Shown in pieces: positions 24,102 through 33,639 of a stretch of DNA of 64,000 nucleotides (position 1 is its first letter; every line of letters begins with the position of its first letter). The notes beneath the pieces were generated by a model that worked only from the letters and a program-made list of their open reading frames with translations, was not told the origin of the DNA and ran no database searches. The position numbers and the translations under genes were made by a program. The DNA is from Pseudomonas chlororaphis. Its GTDB lineage: Bacteria > Pseudomonadota > Gammaproteobacteria > Pseudomonadales > Pseudomonadaceae. The DNA lies in contig NZ_JSFK01000021.1 in NCBI RefSeq assembly GCF_000783395.1, forward strand, positions 62,001-126,000, in the 5' to 3' direction.

Positions 24102-26459
24102 TTAAACGGCGACGCCGTGGGTTTTGAGGAAGGCGATAAAGGTTTCTTCGTCCATCACTTTCACGCCCAACTCGTTGGCCTTGGTCAGTTTGGAACCGGC
24201 ACCGGGCCCTGCAACCACACAATGAGTCTTCGCCGACACGGAACCGGCAACCTTGGCGCCAAGGCTTTCCAGATGCTCCTTGGCGACATCACGGCTCATC
24301 AACTCAACCTTGCCGGTCAGCACCCAGGTCTCGCCGGATAGCGGCAGGCCTTCAACCACTTTTTTCTCGCTCTGCCAGTGCATGCCGAAATCGCGCAGTT
24401 GCTTTTCAGATGCCTCAGCCAGTTGCCGGTTCTCAGGCAAGGCAAAAAACTCGCGAACAGAATTCGCCTGTTTCTCCGGCAAGGCCTGACGCATGTCCAG
24501 CCAGTCCGCATTCATCACCGCTTCCAGCGAACCGAACTTGTCCGCCAGTTTCTGCGCGCCACCGGGGCCGACCGAAGGAATGTGCAGTTTGTCGAGGAAG
24601 CCCCCGAGCGTGGTGCTGGCGGCAAACTCGGCGCCCAGCTCACCCTGATCCTGAATCTGCAAACCATGACCGAGCAATTCGGTAATCACCTGCTGGTTAT
24701 GTGCATCTTCAAAGAAACTGTGAATCTCGTGCGCCACTTCCAGCCCCACATCCGGCAGGTAGGTCAGGACTTGCGGCAGCGCCTGCTGCACACGCTCCAG
24801 CGAACCCAGCGAGCGCGCCAGCACCTTGGCTGTCTCCTCGCCGACATCGGGAATGCCCAGCGCATAGATGAAGCGCGCCAGCCCCGGTTTCTTGCTGTCC
24901 TCAATAGCCGCCAACAGCTTGTTGCTGGAGACTTCGGCAAAGCCTTCCAGATCGACGATGTCGTCAAACTTGAGTGCGTACAGATCGGCCGGCGAACTGA
25001 CCAGACCTTCATCGACCAGTTGCTCGACACTCTTGTCGCCCAGCCCTTCGATGTCCATCGCCCGGCGCGAAACGAAGTGAATGATCGCCTGCTTCAGTTG
25101 CGCGCCACAGGCCAGACGGCCGACACAGCGATACACTGCGCCTTCGCTGACGGTTTCCTTGCCTTTGCTGCGTTTGATCAGTTGCGTGCGTTCGACGTGC
25201 GAACCGCAGACCGGACAGCTCTCGGGGACTTGCACCGCGCGTGCGTTTTCCGGACGGCGATCCATGACCACTTGCACCACTTGCGGAATAACATCACCGG
25301 CGCGACGGATGATGACGGTGTCGCCGATCATCAGACCCAGACGCGCGACTTCGTCCATGTTATGCAGCGTGGCATTGGCCACGGTGACGCCAGCAACCTT
25401 GACCGGTTTCAGCCGTGCGACCGGGGTAACAGCGCCGGTGCGACCGACCTGAAACTCGACATCGAGCAACTCGGTGAGCTCTTCCATCGCCGGGAATTTA
25501 TGTGCAATCGCCCAGCGCGGCTCACGGGCGCGGAAGCCCAGTTCGCGCTGATCGGCAATGCTGTTGACCTTGAACACCACGCCATCGATTTCATAAGCCA
25601 GCGAGTTACGGCGCTCGCCGATATCACGGTAGTAATCCAGGCATTCGCCGATGCCCTTGGCCAGTTTCAGTTCGTGACTGATCGGCATGCCCCACTTCTG
25701 CAACTGCTTGAGGTTGCCGATATGGGTGTCGGAAATATCGTGGGAGACCTGACCGATGCCGTAGCAGCAGAATTCCAGCGGGCGGTTGGCGGTGATCTTC
25801 GAGTCGAGCTGGCGCAAACTGCCGGCCGCAGCGTTGCGCGGGTTGGCGAAAGTCTTGCCGCCGACTTCCAGTTGCGAGGCGTTGAGGCGCTCGAAACCGG
25901 CCTTGGACATGAACACTTCACCGCGCACCTCCAGCGTCGCCGGCCAGCCTTCGCCGTGCAGCTTCAGCGGAATGTTACGCACGGTGCGCACGTTGACGCT
26001 GATGTCTTCGCCGGTGGTGCCGTCGCCGCGTGTGGCGCCGCGTACCAGCACGCCATCCTGATACAGCAGGCTGACCGCCAGGCCATCGAGTTTCGGCTCG
26101 CAGCTGTATTCCACCGCCGCACTGCCACCGAACAAATCGCCGGCCGGCAGGTCCAGACCTTCGGTCACCCGGCGATCGAACTCGCGCATGTCGCTTTCTT
26201 CGAAGGCGTTGCCGAGGCTGAGCATCGGCACTTCGTGACGCACCTGGGTGAACGCGGTCAGCGCCACGCTGCCGACACGCTGGGTCGGCGAGTCGCTGGT
26301 GATCAGTTCCGGATTGGCCGCTTCCAGCGCCTTGAGCTCGTGGAACAACCGGTCGTACTCGGCGTCCGGAATGCTCGGCTCGTCGAGGACGTGATAACGG
26401 TAGTTGTGTTGATCGAGTTCAGCACGTAGCTCGATAATGCGGTTTTTGGCGGCGGTCAT
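24102..26459 (-). CDS. ligA: NAD-dependent DNA ligase
   Basis: LigA seals nicks using NAD in replication and repair. The 785-residue protein has the nucleotidyl-transfer lysine K123 in CEPKLDGLAVS. It also has the OB-fold region, a zinc finger with CPVCGSHVERTQ and CVGRLACGAQ, helix-hairpin-helix repeats, and a C-terminal BRCT domain (LSGETWVLTGKVELMSRD). ATG 26459 is preceded by GAGAG; an in-frame ATG at 26474 and longer forms are less likely. It is the last gene of the leftward smc-zipA-ligA cluster. Confidence 0.97.
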   Translation of the reverse strand: MTAAKNRIIELRAELDQHNYRYHVLDEPSIPDAEYDRLFHELKALEAANPELITSDSPTQRVGSVALTAFTQVRHEVPMLSLGNAFEESDMREFDRRVTEGLDLPAGDLFGGSAAVEYSCEPKLDGLAVSLLYQDGVLVRGATRGDGTTGEDISVNVRTVRNIPLKLHGEGWPATLEVRGEVFMSKAGFERLNASQLEVGGKTFANPRNAAAGSLRQLDSKITANRPLEFCCYGIGQVSHDISDTHIGNLKQLQKWGMPISHELKLAKGIGECLDYYRDIGERRNSLAYEIDGVVFKVNSIADQRELGFRAREPRWAIAHKFPAMEELTELLDVEFQVGRTGAVTPVARLKPVKVAGVTVANATLHNMDEVARLGLMIGDTVIIRRAGDVIPQVVQVVMDRRPENARAVQVPESCPVCGSHVERTQLIKRSKGKETVSEGAVYRCVGRLACGAQLKQAIIHFVSRRAMDIEGLGDKSVEQLVDEGLVSSPADLYALKFDDIVDLEGFAEVSSNKLLAAIEDSKKPGLARFIYALGIPDVGEETAKVLARSLGSLERVQQALPQVLTYLPDVGLEVAHEIHSFFEDAHNQQVITELLGHGLQIQDQGELGAEFAASTTLGGFLDKLHIPSVGPGGAQKLADKFGSLEAVMNADWLDMRQALPEKQANSVREFFALPENRQLAEASEKQLRDFGMHWQSEKKVVEGLPLSGETWVLTGKVELMSRDVAKEHLESLGAKVAGSVSAKTHCVVAGPGAGSKLTKANELGVKVMDEETFIAFLKTHGVAV

Positions 26460-26528
26460 GGGGTGTTCTCTCATAAAGCAAAAGAGCAGCCGAGGCTGCT
26501 CTAATTCATCTATCTGTGGCAGCAGAAG

Positions 26529-26611
26529 CAAAAGATCGCAGCCTTCGACAGCTCCTACAGAAATCGCATTCCTGTAGGAGCTGTCGAGTGAAACGAGGCT
26601 GCGATCTTTTG
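26529..26611. repeat. REP doublet, GATCGCAGCCTTCGACAGC variant
   Basis: Inverted copies of CAAAAGATCGCAGCCTTCGA face each other. The right arm carries extra bases (GTGAAACG) that break the symmetry. It lies between zipA and ligA. Confidence 0.85.
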
Positions 26612-26620
26612 ATCTTGGCC

Positions 26621-27484
26621 TTAGCGCTTCTGGGTCAGGGCGCGACGTTCGAATTCAACGATGCGCTGACGGTAGTGTTCGATGGTCTGCGCGGTCAGAA
26701 CACTGCGCTGGTCATCTTTCAGTTCGCCGTTCAGTTCCTGCGAGAGCTTGCGGGCTGCCGCCACCATCACGTCGAAGGCTTGCTTCGGATGACGCGGGCC
26801 TGGCAGGCCGAGGAAGAAGCTCACCGCCGGGGTGCTGAAATGGTCGATGTCGTCCAGATCAAAGATGCCCGGCTTGACCGCATTGGCCATGGAGAACAGC
26901 ACTTCACCGTTGCCGGCCATGCTTTCGTGACGATGGAAAATATCCATCTCGCCGAAACGCAGACCGCTTTCGAGAATGTTCTGCAACAGCGCCGGGCCTT
27001 TGAAGCCGGCAGCGTCGCGGCAGATCACGCTGATCACCAGCACTTCTTCAGCTTGCGGCTGGTCTTTGTCGACCACGGCAGGCGAAGGCTTGCTGTCTTC
27101 GGCGAAATCGTCGTCGCGGCTGCTGAAGCTCGGGCCGCCGTCCAGATCCAGGTCGAGGTTCAGGTCGCCCTGAGCCGGGCCATTGCTGCCACGTTTGCCA
27201 CGTTTCGAGCCGGATTCGCGAGGCTCGCGTGCTTCGCGGGCCGGCATGCTCACCGACGGCAGATCGTGTTCGTCCAGTTGCGGCTCTTTATGCGTGTCCA
27301 GTACGCGGGCCGGGCCCAACAGCTCAGCGCTGGTGTCCTCGTCCGGCAGGTTGGACAGACTTCGGTCAAGACGGAATTTCAGTTTTCCCTTGCCGCCGCG
27401 CATACGGCGCCAGCCATCGAAAAGAATACCGGCTATCACAATGATGCCGATGACGATCAGCCACTCGCGCAGACCGATTTCCAT
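26621..27484 (-). CDS. zipA: Cell division protein ZipA
   Basis: ZipA anchors FtsZ filaments to the inner membrane at the septum. The 287-residue protein has an N-terminal membrane anchor (EIGLREWLIVIGIIVIAGILFDGW), then a basic and charged linker (about residues 30-145). The C-terminal FtsZ-binding domain covers about residues 148-280 (VLVISVICRDAAGFKGPALLQNILESG, FSTPAVSFFLGLPGPRHPKQAFDVMVAAAR). Position directly downstream of smc and upstream of ligA is typical for pseudomonads. Confidence 0.96.
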   Translation of the reverse strand: MEIGLREWLIVIGIIVIAGILFDGWRRMRGGKGKLKFRLDRSLSNLPDEDTSAELLGPARVLDTHKEPQLDEHDLPSVSMPAREAREPRESGSKRGKRGSNGPAQGDLNLDLDLDGGPSFSSRDDDFAEDSKPSPAVVDKDQPQAEEVLVISVICRDAAGFKGPALLQNILESGLRFGEMDIFHRHESMAGNGEVLFSMANAVKPGIFDLDDIDHFSTPAVSFFLGLPGPRHPKQAFDVMVAAARKLSQELNGELKDDQRSVLTAQTIEHYRQRIVEFERRALTQKR

Positions 27485-27743
27485 GTAATCCCGTGCCTCT
27501 ATAAAAAATGCTGAAAAATAAGGGGTTTACATTGTGCAAACCGCTTTAAAACGTGGCGCCAACTCTATGTTCTGACAGGCGTTTTGCCCACGTATACGAA
27601 AAATTGACATTAAACTAGCACGACCAAAGACAACTTTACACCGTCTGTCTCATTGGCTTGCGCGAATATGTCGATTGGCCAGCAAGTCGAAGCCGGTAAA
27701 AAAGTCCTACAACCCTCAATTACCTTTCCGACACCACGCTGGC

Positions 27744-30700
27744 TCAGGCGTCCACCATCGCCATCGCCTCCTCGACATCCACGGCTACCAGTCGCGAACA
27801 ACCCGGTTCATGCATCGTTACGCCCATCAACTGCTCGGCCATTTCCATGGCGATCTTGTTGTGGGTGATATAGATGAACTGCACGGTCTGCGACATCTCT
27901 TTGACCAAGCGTGCGTAGCGTCCAACGTTAGCGTCATCCAGCGGTGCGTCAACTTCATCGAGCATGCAGAACGGCGCCGGGTTCAATTTGAAGATGGCAA
28001 AAACCAGTGCCAGCGCGGTCAGGGCTTTTTCCCCGCCGGAGAGCAAATGGATGGTGCTGTTCTTCTTCCCTGGCGGCTGCGCCATGATCGTTACCCCTGT
28101 ATCGAGTAGATCTTCGCCCGTCAGTTCCAAATACGCGCGCCCGCCACCGAAAACTTTTGGGAAAAGCGCCTGTAAACCGCCATTGATCTGATCAAAGGTA
28201 TCTTTGAAGCGGTTGCGGGTTTCCTTGTCGATCTTGCGAATGACGTTCTCAAGGGTCTCCAGCGCTTCGACCAGATCGGCGTCCTGCGCATCCAGATAAC
28301 GCTTACGCTCGGACTGTTGCGTGTATTCGTCGATGGCCGCGAGGTTGATCGCACCGAGGCGCTGAATCCGCGCATTGATGCGTTCGAGTTCTTCTTCGGC
28401 TTCGCGTTCACTGGCTTGCGCGGTTAATGTCGCGAGCACGCCGTTGAGATCGTAGCCGTCTTCGAGCAATTGATCCTGCAAGGCTTTGCGGCGCACGGTC
28501 AGGGCTTGCCATTCCATACGCTGCTGTTCGAGTTGGCCGCGAATCAGCTGCGATTGCTGCTCGGCCTGCGTCCGGCGTTTTTCCGCGTCGCGCAATTCGC
28601 GATCGGCATCTTCCAAAGCGATCTGCGCGGTCTTGAGTTCTTCATCGACGGTCATGCGCTTGTCGAGCAGTTCTTCGAGTTTCAGACGCAGCTCTTCCAG
28701 CGGTGCCTCGCCCTCCTCCAGGTTCAGACTCAACTGTTCGCGTTTTTCCGTCAGACGCTCGGCCTGCATTTCCAGACGCTCCAGCGCCTGGCGCGTGGAG
28801 TCGTGCTGCGCGCGTAACGAGCCGAGACGCACGGCCAATTGATGCGCATGATCCTTGTGCTGCCGTGCTTCCTGGCGCACGCGGTCGAGGCGCTCGCGCA
28901 GGCTGTCGCGTTGGGCCAGCAGCAACTCACGTTGCTCGGTGTCCAGCGCCATGGCATCCAGCGCGTCCTGCAATTGCATGCGCGCTTCGCCGATCTGTTC
29001 GTGCTCGAGCTCGCGTTGTTCGCCGAGTTCGACCAGCTCCTCATCGAGACGCGTACGACGCAAGGTCAGCTGTTCGGCCTTGGCTTTGCCGGCAGACAAC
29101 TGCGCTTTCAGTTCACCTTGCTGACGCGCTTCGTCTTGCAGCAAACGACGCAAATGTTCGCGACCGTTTTCCTGCTGACGCTGTTGCGCGCGCAGGGTTT
29201 GCAGACGGGTTTCCATGGCCTCGACCGTGGCTTCTTTCTCTTCGCGCTCAAGGTGCAACGCTTCGATTTCCTGGCCACGGGCGAGCATGCCGCTTTCCGC
29301 TTCGCTGGCCCGACGCACGCGCAGGAAATGCCGACCGACCCAGTAACCGTCACGACTGATCAGGCTTTCGCCGGCACTCAGCTGCGCGCGCAAGGCCAAG
29401 GCCTGCTCAAGGCTGTCGACCGGTTTGACCTGACCCAGCCACGGCGACAGATCGATCTGCGCGTCGACTTTATCGAGCAAACTGCCCGCGATGCGCACAC
29501 CATCGCTGGCCGGGCTGAGCAGGCGCAAATCGCCCTGAGTGAAACCGGACAGATCAAAGCCGCTGAAATCGTCGACCAGCACCGCTTGCAGATCGGCGCC
29601 GAGCACGGTTTCCACCGCCAGCTCCCAACCCGCCTCAACCTTCAAGCCCTCAGCCAGACGCGGGCGCTCGGCGAGGTTGTGTTCCTTCAGCCATTCGGCG
29701 GTGCCGGTGCCCGGATCGAGCGCAGCTTGCTGCAAGGCTTCAAGGGATGCCAAGCGACCGTTTAGACGCTGCAAATCGCCCTGCGCCTGCTGCTGCGCGG
29801 TCAGCGCTTGCTGCAATTCCTGGCGCAGTTGTTCGAGTTTTTCGACCTGCGCTTCTTCGCTGGTCTGCAAATCTTCGAGCGTCGCTTCGGACTCGGCGAG
29901 CTGCTCGTTGAGCTCCATGATCGCCGCGTCTTCCGGGTCAGCCGAGAGCAACGCGCGCTCTTCGCCGAGACGTTTTTGCCGATCAGCGAGGCGCTCCATG
30001 CTGGTTTCCAGTTGCTGGATGCGCGACTGCTGCACCTCGGCCTGACGACGCGGTTCGGCGGCGGTCAGGTTGAAGGCGTCCCACTGCTCCTGCCAGCCGT
30101 GCATCACGGATTCGGAGTCTTCCAGTGCAGCGGCGGCTTCTTCGGCGGCAGCGCTGGTGACTTCCTGCTCAGGGGTGAGCATGTCCAGCTCTTCACCGAG
30201 GGTCAGCAGCAAGGTGCGGTCGTGGCCTAGGTGCGATTCGGTTTCCAGACGTGCTCGTTCGGCTTCTTTCAAGTCGTCCTGCAACTGACGCAGACGTTGC
30301 TGGCCGTGCTGGATGCTCTGCTCGACCCGGGCGATGTCGCCGCCGACCGAATAAAAGCGCCCCTGCACCAGATTGAAGCGCTCGGACAGGTCATGGTGCC
30401 CGTCACGCAGGCGCTCAATGGCGGCGTCAGCATTACGCTGCTCGGCGACCAGCGCTTCGAAACTGATTTCCTGGGTGCCGATGATCGACTCGCGCTGGCC
30501 GACCTGATCATTCAGATCCTGCCAGCGCAGGGCCGACAGTTGCGCCTTGAGCTGACGCTCTTCGGCTTTGAATTCCTGATACTTCTTCGCCGCTTCGGCC
30601 TGACGGTGCAGGCGTTCGAGCTGACGCTCCAGCTCGTCGCGCAGGTCTGTCAGACGCGCGAGGTTTTCGTGGGTGCGGCGGATACGGTTTTCGGTCTCGC

Positions 30701-31232
30701 GCCGGCGCTCCTTGTACTTGGAGATGCCCGCCGCTTCTTCGATGAAGTTACGCAGGTCTTCGGGCTTGGATTCGATCAGTTTGGAGATCATCCCCTGCTC
30801 GATGATCGAGTAGCTGCGCGGGCCAAGGCCGGTCCCGAGAAAGATATCGGTGATATCGCGACGACGGCACTTGGTGCCGTTGAGGTAATACGTGGTCTGA
30901 CTGTCGCGGGTGACTTTGCGGCGAATCGAGATTTCCGCGTAGGCTGCGTACTCGCCCAGGAGCGTGCCGTCGGAGTTGTCGAAAACCAGCTCGATACTCG
31001 CCTGACTCACCGGTTTACGGCTGGTCGAGCCGTTGAAGATGACGTCGGTCATCGACTCGCCACGGAGGTTCTTCGCCGAACTCTCGCCCATCACCCAGCG
31101 TACGGCGTCGATGATGTTCGACTTGCCGCAACCGTTCGGCCCGACGACCGCCGCCATGTTACTGGGGAAGTTCACCGTGGTCGGGTCGACGAAGGATTTG
31201 AATCCCGCCAGTTTGATGCACTTGAGCCGCAC
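27744..31232 (-). CDS. smc: Chromosome segregation protein SMC
   Basis: SMC is the condensin ATPase for chromosome organisation. The 1162-residue protein has Walker A GPNGCGKS at residues 31-38, two long coiled-coil arms (about 170-480 and 680-1000), and a central hinge. The C-terminal signature LLSGGEKALTALALVFAI and Walker B CMLDEVDAPLDD complete the ATPase. A GTG at 31232 giving MRLKCIKLAGFKSF is the start. The upstream extension to 31271 overlaps the GntR gene and is unconserved. zipA follows after 259 bases with no gene in between. Confidence 0.96.
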   Translation of the reverse strand: MRLKCIKLAGFKSFVDPTTVNFPSNMAAVVGPNGCGKSNIIDAVRWVMGESSAKNLRGESMTDVIFNGSTSRKPVSQASIELVFDNSDGTLLGEYAAYAEISIRRKVTRDSQTTYYLNGTKCRRRDITDIFLGTGLGPRSYSIIEQGMISKLIESKPEDLRNFIEEAAGISKYKERRRETENRIRRTHENLARLTDLRDELERQLERLHRQAEAAKKYQEFKAEERQLKAQLSALRWQDLNDQVGQRESIIGTQEISFEALVAEQRNADAAIERLRDGHHDLSERFNLVQGRFYSVGGDIARVEQSIQHGQQRLRQLQDDLKEAERARLETESHLGHDRTLLLTLGEELDMLTPEQEVTSAAAEEAAAALEDSESVMHGWQEQWDAFNLTAAEPRRQAEVQQSRIQQLETSMERLADRQKRLGEERALLSADPEDAAIMELNEQLAESEATLEDLQTSEEAQVEKLEQLRQELQQALTAQQQAQGDLQRLNGRLASLEALQQAALDPGTGTAEWLKEHNLAERPRLAEGLKVEAGWELAVETVLGADLQAVLVDDFSGFDLSGFTQGDLRLLSPASDGVRIAGSLLDKVDAQIDLSPWLGQVKPVDSLEQALALRAQLSAGESLISRDGYWVGRHFLRVRRASEAESGMLARGQEIEALHLEREEKEATVEAMETRLQTLRAQQRQQENGREHLRRLLQDEARQQGELKAQLSAGKAKAEQLTLRRTRLDEELVELGEQRELEHEQIGEARMQLQDALDAMALDTEQRELLLAQRDSLRERLDRVRQEARQHKDHAHQLAVRLGSLRAQHDSTRQALERLEMQAERLTEKREQLSLNLEEGEAPLEELRLKLEELLDKRMTVDEELKTAQIALEDADRELRDAEKRRTQAEQQSQLIRGQLEQQRMEWQALTVRRKALQDQLLEDGYDLNGVLATLTAQASEREAEEELERINARIQRLGAINLAAIDEYTQQSERKRYLDAQDADLVEALETLENVIRKIDKETRNRFKDTFDQINGGLQALFPKVFGGGRAYLELTGEDLLDTGVTIMAQPPGKKNSTIHLLSGGEKALTALALVFAIFKLNPAPFCMLDEVDAPLDDANVGRYARLVKEMSQTVQFIYITHNKIAMEMAEQLMGVTMHEPGCSRLVAVDVEEAMAMVDA

Positions 31233-31234
31233 GC

Positions 31235-31894
31235 TTAGGCGACCGTCAGGGCGGAAACCACCAGATCGCAACTGCGCTGGGCGTAAGCCGTGAGCACGAT
31301 GCGGATCTGCGGCAAATCACGGGCAAGTACGGCGGCCAGCAAGCGTTCGAACAGTTCGAGGAACTCGCTCATTGAAGCCTTGCGCTGTTCGAGGGCGAGG
31401 AAGTAGGCGCGGCTCATCGCCGGCTGCAGGTTCTCGACGGTCTCTTGCAGATACGGGTTGTTGGCGAACGGATAGGCGGCGCGCATCACGCTGAAGCTGT
31501 CATCGACGAAGCTGCGGATGTCCTGACGCTCGTAGCTGGCGGTCAGGCGCTGCTGGATCTGCACGAACGGCGCCATGTCCGACTGCACTTGCCAGCCATT
31601 GGCCACTGAGTTGCCGAGCAGGATGTACAGCTCGCTCATCAGCGTGCACAGGCTCTGCACCTTGTGCGGCGTCAGTTCGGTGACGTGCGCACCACGACGC
31701 GGCAAGATCGCGATCAGGTGACGGCGCTCGAGGATCAGCAAGGCTTCGCGGACCGAACCGCGGCTGACGTTCAGCGCCAGCGTGACCTTCTGTTCCTGGA
31801 TGCGCTCTCCCGGCTTCATTTCGCCACGAATGATGCGTTCGGCGAGGTGGTGAGCGATTTGCTCGGCGAGGCTGTCCGGCGCCTTGAACGTCAT
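31235..31894 (-). CDS. GntR-family transcriptional regulator (FCD type)
   Basis: This 219-residue regulator has an N-terminal winged helix (LAEQIAHHLAERIIRGEMKPGERIQEQKVTLALNVSRGSVREALLILERRHLI) and a helical C-terminal ligand domain of FadR/FCD type. It stops 2 bases before the smc start. It is divergent from xdhA, and two tandem TGAC-N6-GTCA sites lie in the shared intergenic region. That makes it the best candidate for the regulator of xanthine dehydrogenase, though this is inferred from position only. Confidence 0.9.
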   Translation of the reverse strand: MTFKAPDSLAEQIAHHLAERIIRGEMKPGERIQEQKVTLALNVSRGSVREALLILERRHLIAILPRRGAHVTELTPHKVQSLCTLMSELYILLGNSVANGWQVQSDMAPFVQIQQRLTASYERQDIRSFVDDSFSVMRAAYPFANNPYLQETVENLQPAMSRAYFLALEQRKASMSEFLELFERLLAAVLARDLPQIRIVLTAYAQRSCDLVVSALTVA

Positions 31895-32089
31895 GGTTGT
31901 CCTTCAAACTCTATCGATCTGCACAAGCGGCGCAGTGTAGCGCAAATGCGCGGTCATGGCGGAGTGCCCACTCAGCGGTTTTTGGCACGAATCCCGCAGT
32001 TTTCTTTAGAAAACCAAACAAAAAACCAGGCTGACCGATGAGGGTCAATACTGAATAGACACGTTGTTGATCGACGAAATGCATTTTCC

Positions 32090-32126
32090 TGACCTTTAAG
32101 TCAGAAAACCATTGACCGAAAAGTCA
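32090..32126 (+). promoter_or_regulatory. Two tandem TGAC-N6-GTCA palindromes before xdhA
   Basis: TGAC-CTTTAA-GTCA (32090-32103) and TGAC-CGAAAA-GTCA (32113-32126) have the same arms and the same 6-base spacer. Their centres are 23 bases apart, about two helical turns. The first extends to TTTTC/GAAAA on its flanks. They lie 59-95 bases before the xdhA start and are likely operator sites, probably for the divergent GntR regulator. Confidence 0.6.
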
Positions 32127-32184
32127 GACCTGCTAAATTCGGTTCACGTCGGTTAACAACAATAATGAGTCTGCGAGGCCTTCC

Positions 32185-33639
32185 GTGATCCAGTTTTTAC
32201 TTAACCAGGAACTCCGTAGCGAGCACGCCCTGGACCCGAATCTGACTGTGCTCAATTACCTGCGTGAACACGTGGGCAAGTCCGGCACCAAAGAAGGTTG
32301 CGCCAGCGGTGACTGCGGCGCCTGCACCGTGGTGGTCGGCGAGTTGCAAACGGATGACGACGGCCGCGAACACATTCGCTATCGCAGCCTCAATTCGTGC
32401 CTGACCTTCGTCTCGTCGCTGCACGGCAAACAATTGATCAGCGTCGAAGACCTCAAGCACAAAGGCGAACTGCACAGCGTGCAGAAAGCCATGGTCGAGT
32501 GCCACGGTTCGCAGTGCGGTTTCTGCACCCCCGGCTTTGTCATGTCGCTGTTCGCCCTGCAAAAGAACAGCGACGCACCGGATCACGCCAAGGCTCACGA
32601 AGCGCTGGCCGGCAACCTCTGCCGCTGCACCGGCTACCGGCCGATTCTGGCGGCTGCCGAACAATCCTGCTGCGGCAAGCAACCGGATCAGTTCGATGCC
32701 CGCGAAGCGGACACCATCGCGCGCCTCAAAGCCATCGCCCCGACCGATATCGGCGAACTCAACAGCGGCGACAAGCGCTGCCTGGTGCCGCTGACCGTCG
32801 CTGACCTGGCCGACCTCTACGACGCTTATCCACAAGCGCGCCTGCTCGCCGGGGGCACCGATCTGGCACTGGAAGTCACCCAGTTTCACCGCACCCTGCC
32901 GGTGATGATCTACGTTGGCAACGTCGCGGAAATGAAGCGCATCGAAACCTTCGACGACCGCATCGAAATCGGCGCCGCCACCGCCCTCTCCGACTGCTAC
33001 GAAGCGTTGAACGCCGAATACCCGGACTTCGGCGAACTGCTGCACCGCTTCGCTTCCCTGCAAATCCGCAACCAGGGCACCCTCGGCGGCAACATCGGCA
33101 ACGCCTCGCCGATCGGTGACTCGCCACCGCTGCTGATCGCCCTCGGCGCGCAGGTGGTGCTGTGCAAAGGCGAAACCCGCCGCACCCTGAACCTCGACGA
33201 TTACTTCATCGATTACAAAGTCACGGCCCGTCAGGAAAGTGAATTCATCGAGAAGATCATCGTGCCGCGCGCCAGCGCCGAGCAACTGTTCCGCGCCTAC
33301 AAAGTCTCCAAACGTCTGGACGACGACATCTCCGCCGTCTGCGCCGCGTTCAACCTGCGCGTCGAAAACGGTGTGATCACCGATGCGCGCATGGCGTTTG
33401 GCGGCATGGCCGCGATCCCGAAACGCGCCGCCCACTGCGAGGCTGCGCTGATCGGTGCGCCGTTCAACAACACCGTGGTCGAACGCGCTTGCGCCGCACT
33501 CGCCGAAGACTTCACGCCGCTCTCGGACTTCCGCGCCAGCAAGGAATATCGCCTGCTCAGCGCGCAGAACCTGCTGCGTAAATACTTCATCGAACTGCAA
33601 ACACCGCACATCGAGACTCGGGTGACCGCTTATGTCTAA
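32185..33639 (+). CDS. xdhA: Xanthine dehydrogenase small subunit (Fe-S/FAD)
   Basis: XdhA carries the two 2Fe-2S clusters and FAD of bacterial xanthine dehydrogenase, passing electrons from the molybdenum subunit to NAD. The 484-residue protein has the plant-type cluster cysteines in GCASGDCGACTVVVGEL. The second cluster uses CGFCTPGFVMS and LCRCTGYRPIL. The FAD domain includes ARLLAGGTDLALEV and LGGNIGNASPIGDSPP. It overlaps xdhB by 8 bases. The cluster xdhA-xdhB-xdhC-guaD runs rightward. Confidence 0.97.
   Translation: MIQFLLNQELRSEHALDPNLTVLNYLREHVGKSGTKEGCASGDCGACTVVVGELQTDDDGREHIRYRSLNSCLTFVSSLHGKQLISVEDLKHKGELHSVQKAMVECHGSQCGFCTPGFVMSLFALQKNSDAPDHAKAHEALAGNLCRCTGYRPILAAAEQSCCGKQPDQFDAREADTIARLKAIAPTDIGELNSGDKRCLVPLTVADLADLYDAYPQARLLAGGTDLALEVTQFHRTLPVMIYVGNVAEMKRIETFDDRIEIGAATALSDCYEALNAEYPDFGELLHRFASLQIRNQGTLGGNIGNASPIGDSPPLLIALGAQVVLCKGETRRTLNLDDYFIDYKVTARQESEFIEKIIVPRASAEQLFRAYKVSKRLDDDISAVCAAFNLRVENGVITDARMAFGGMAAIPKRAAHCEAALIGAPFNNTVVERACAALAEDFTPLSDFRASKEYRLLSAQNLLRKYFIELQTPHIETRVTAYV

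Noticed and set aside
24378..26429. A 683-codon plus-strand open frame.
   Set aside because: It is the antisense shadow of ligA, whose protein has every expected motif. GC-rich codon use keeps the opposite strand open.
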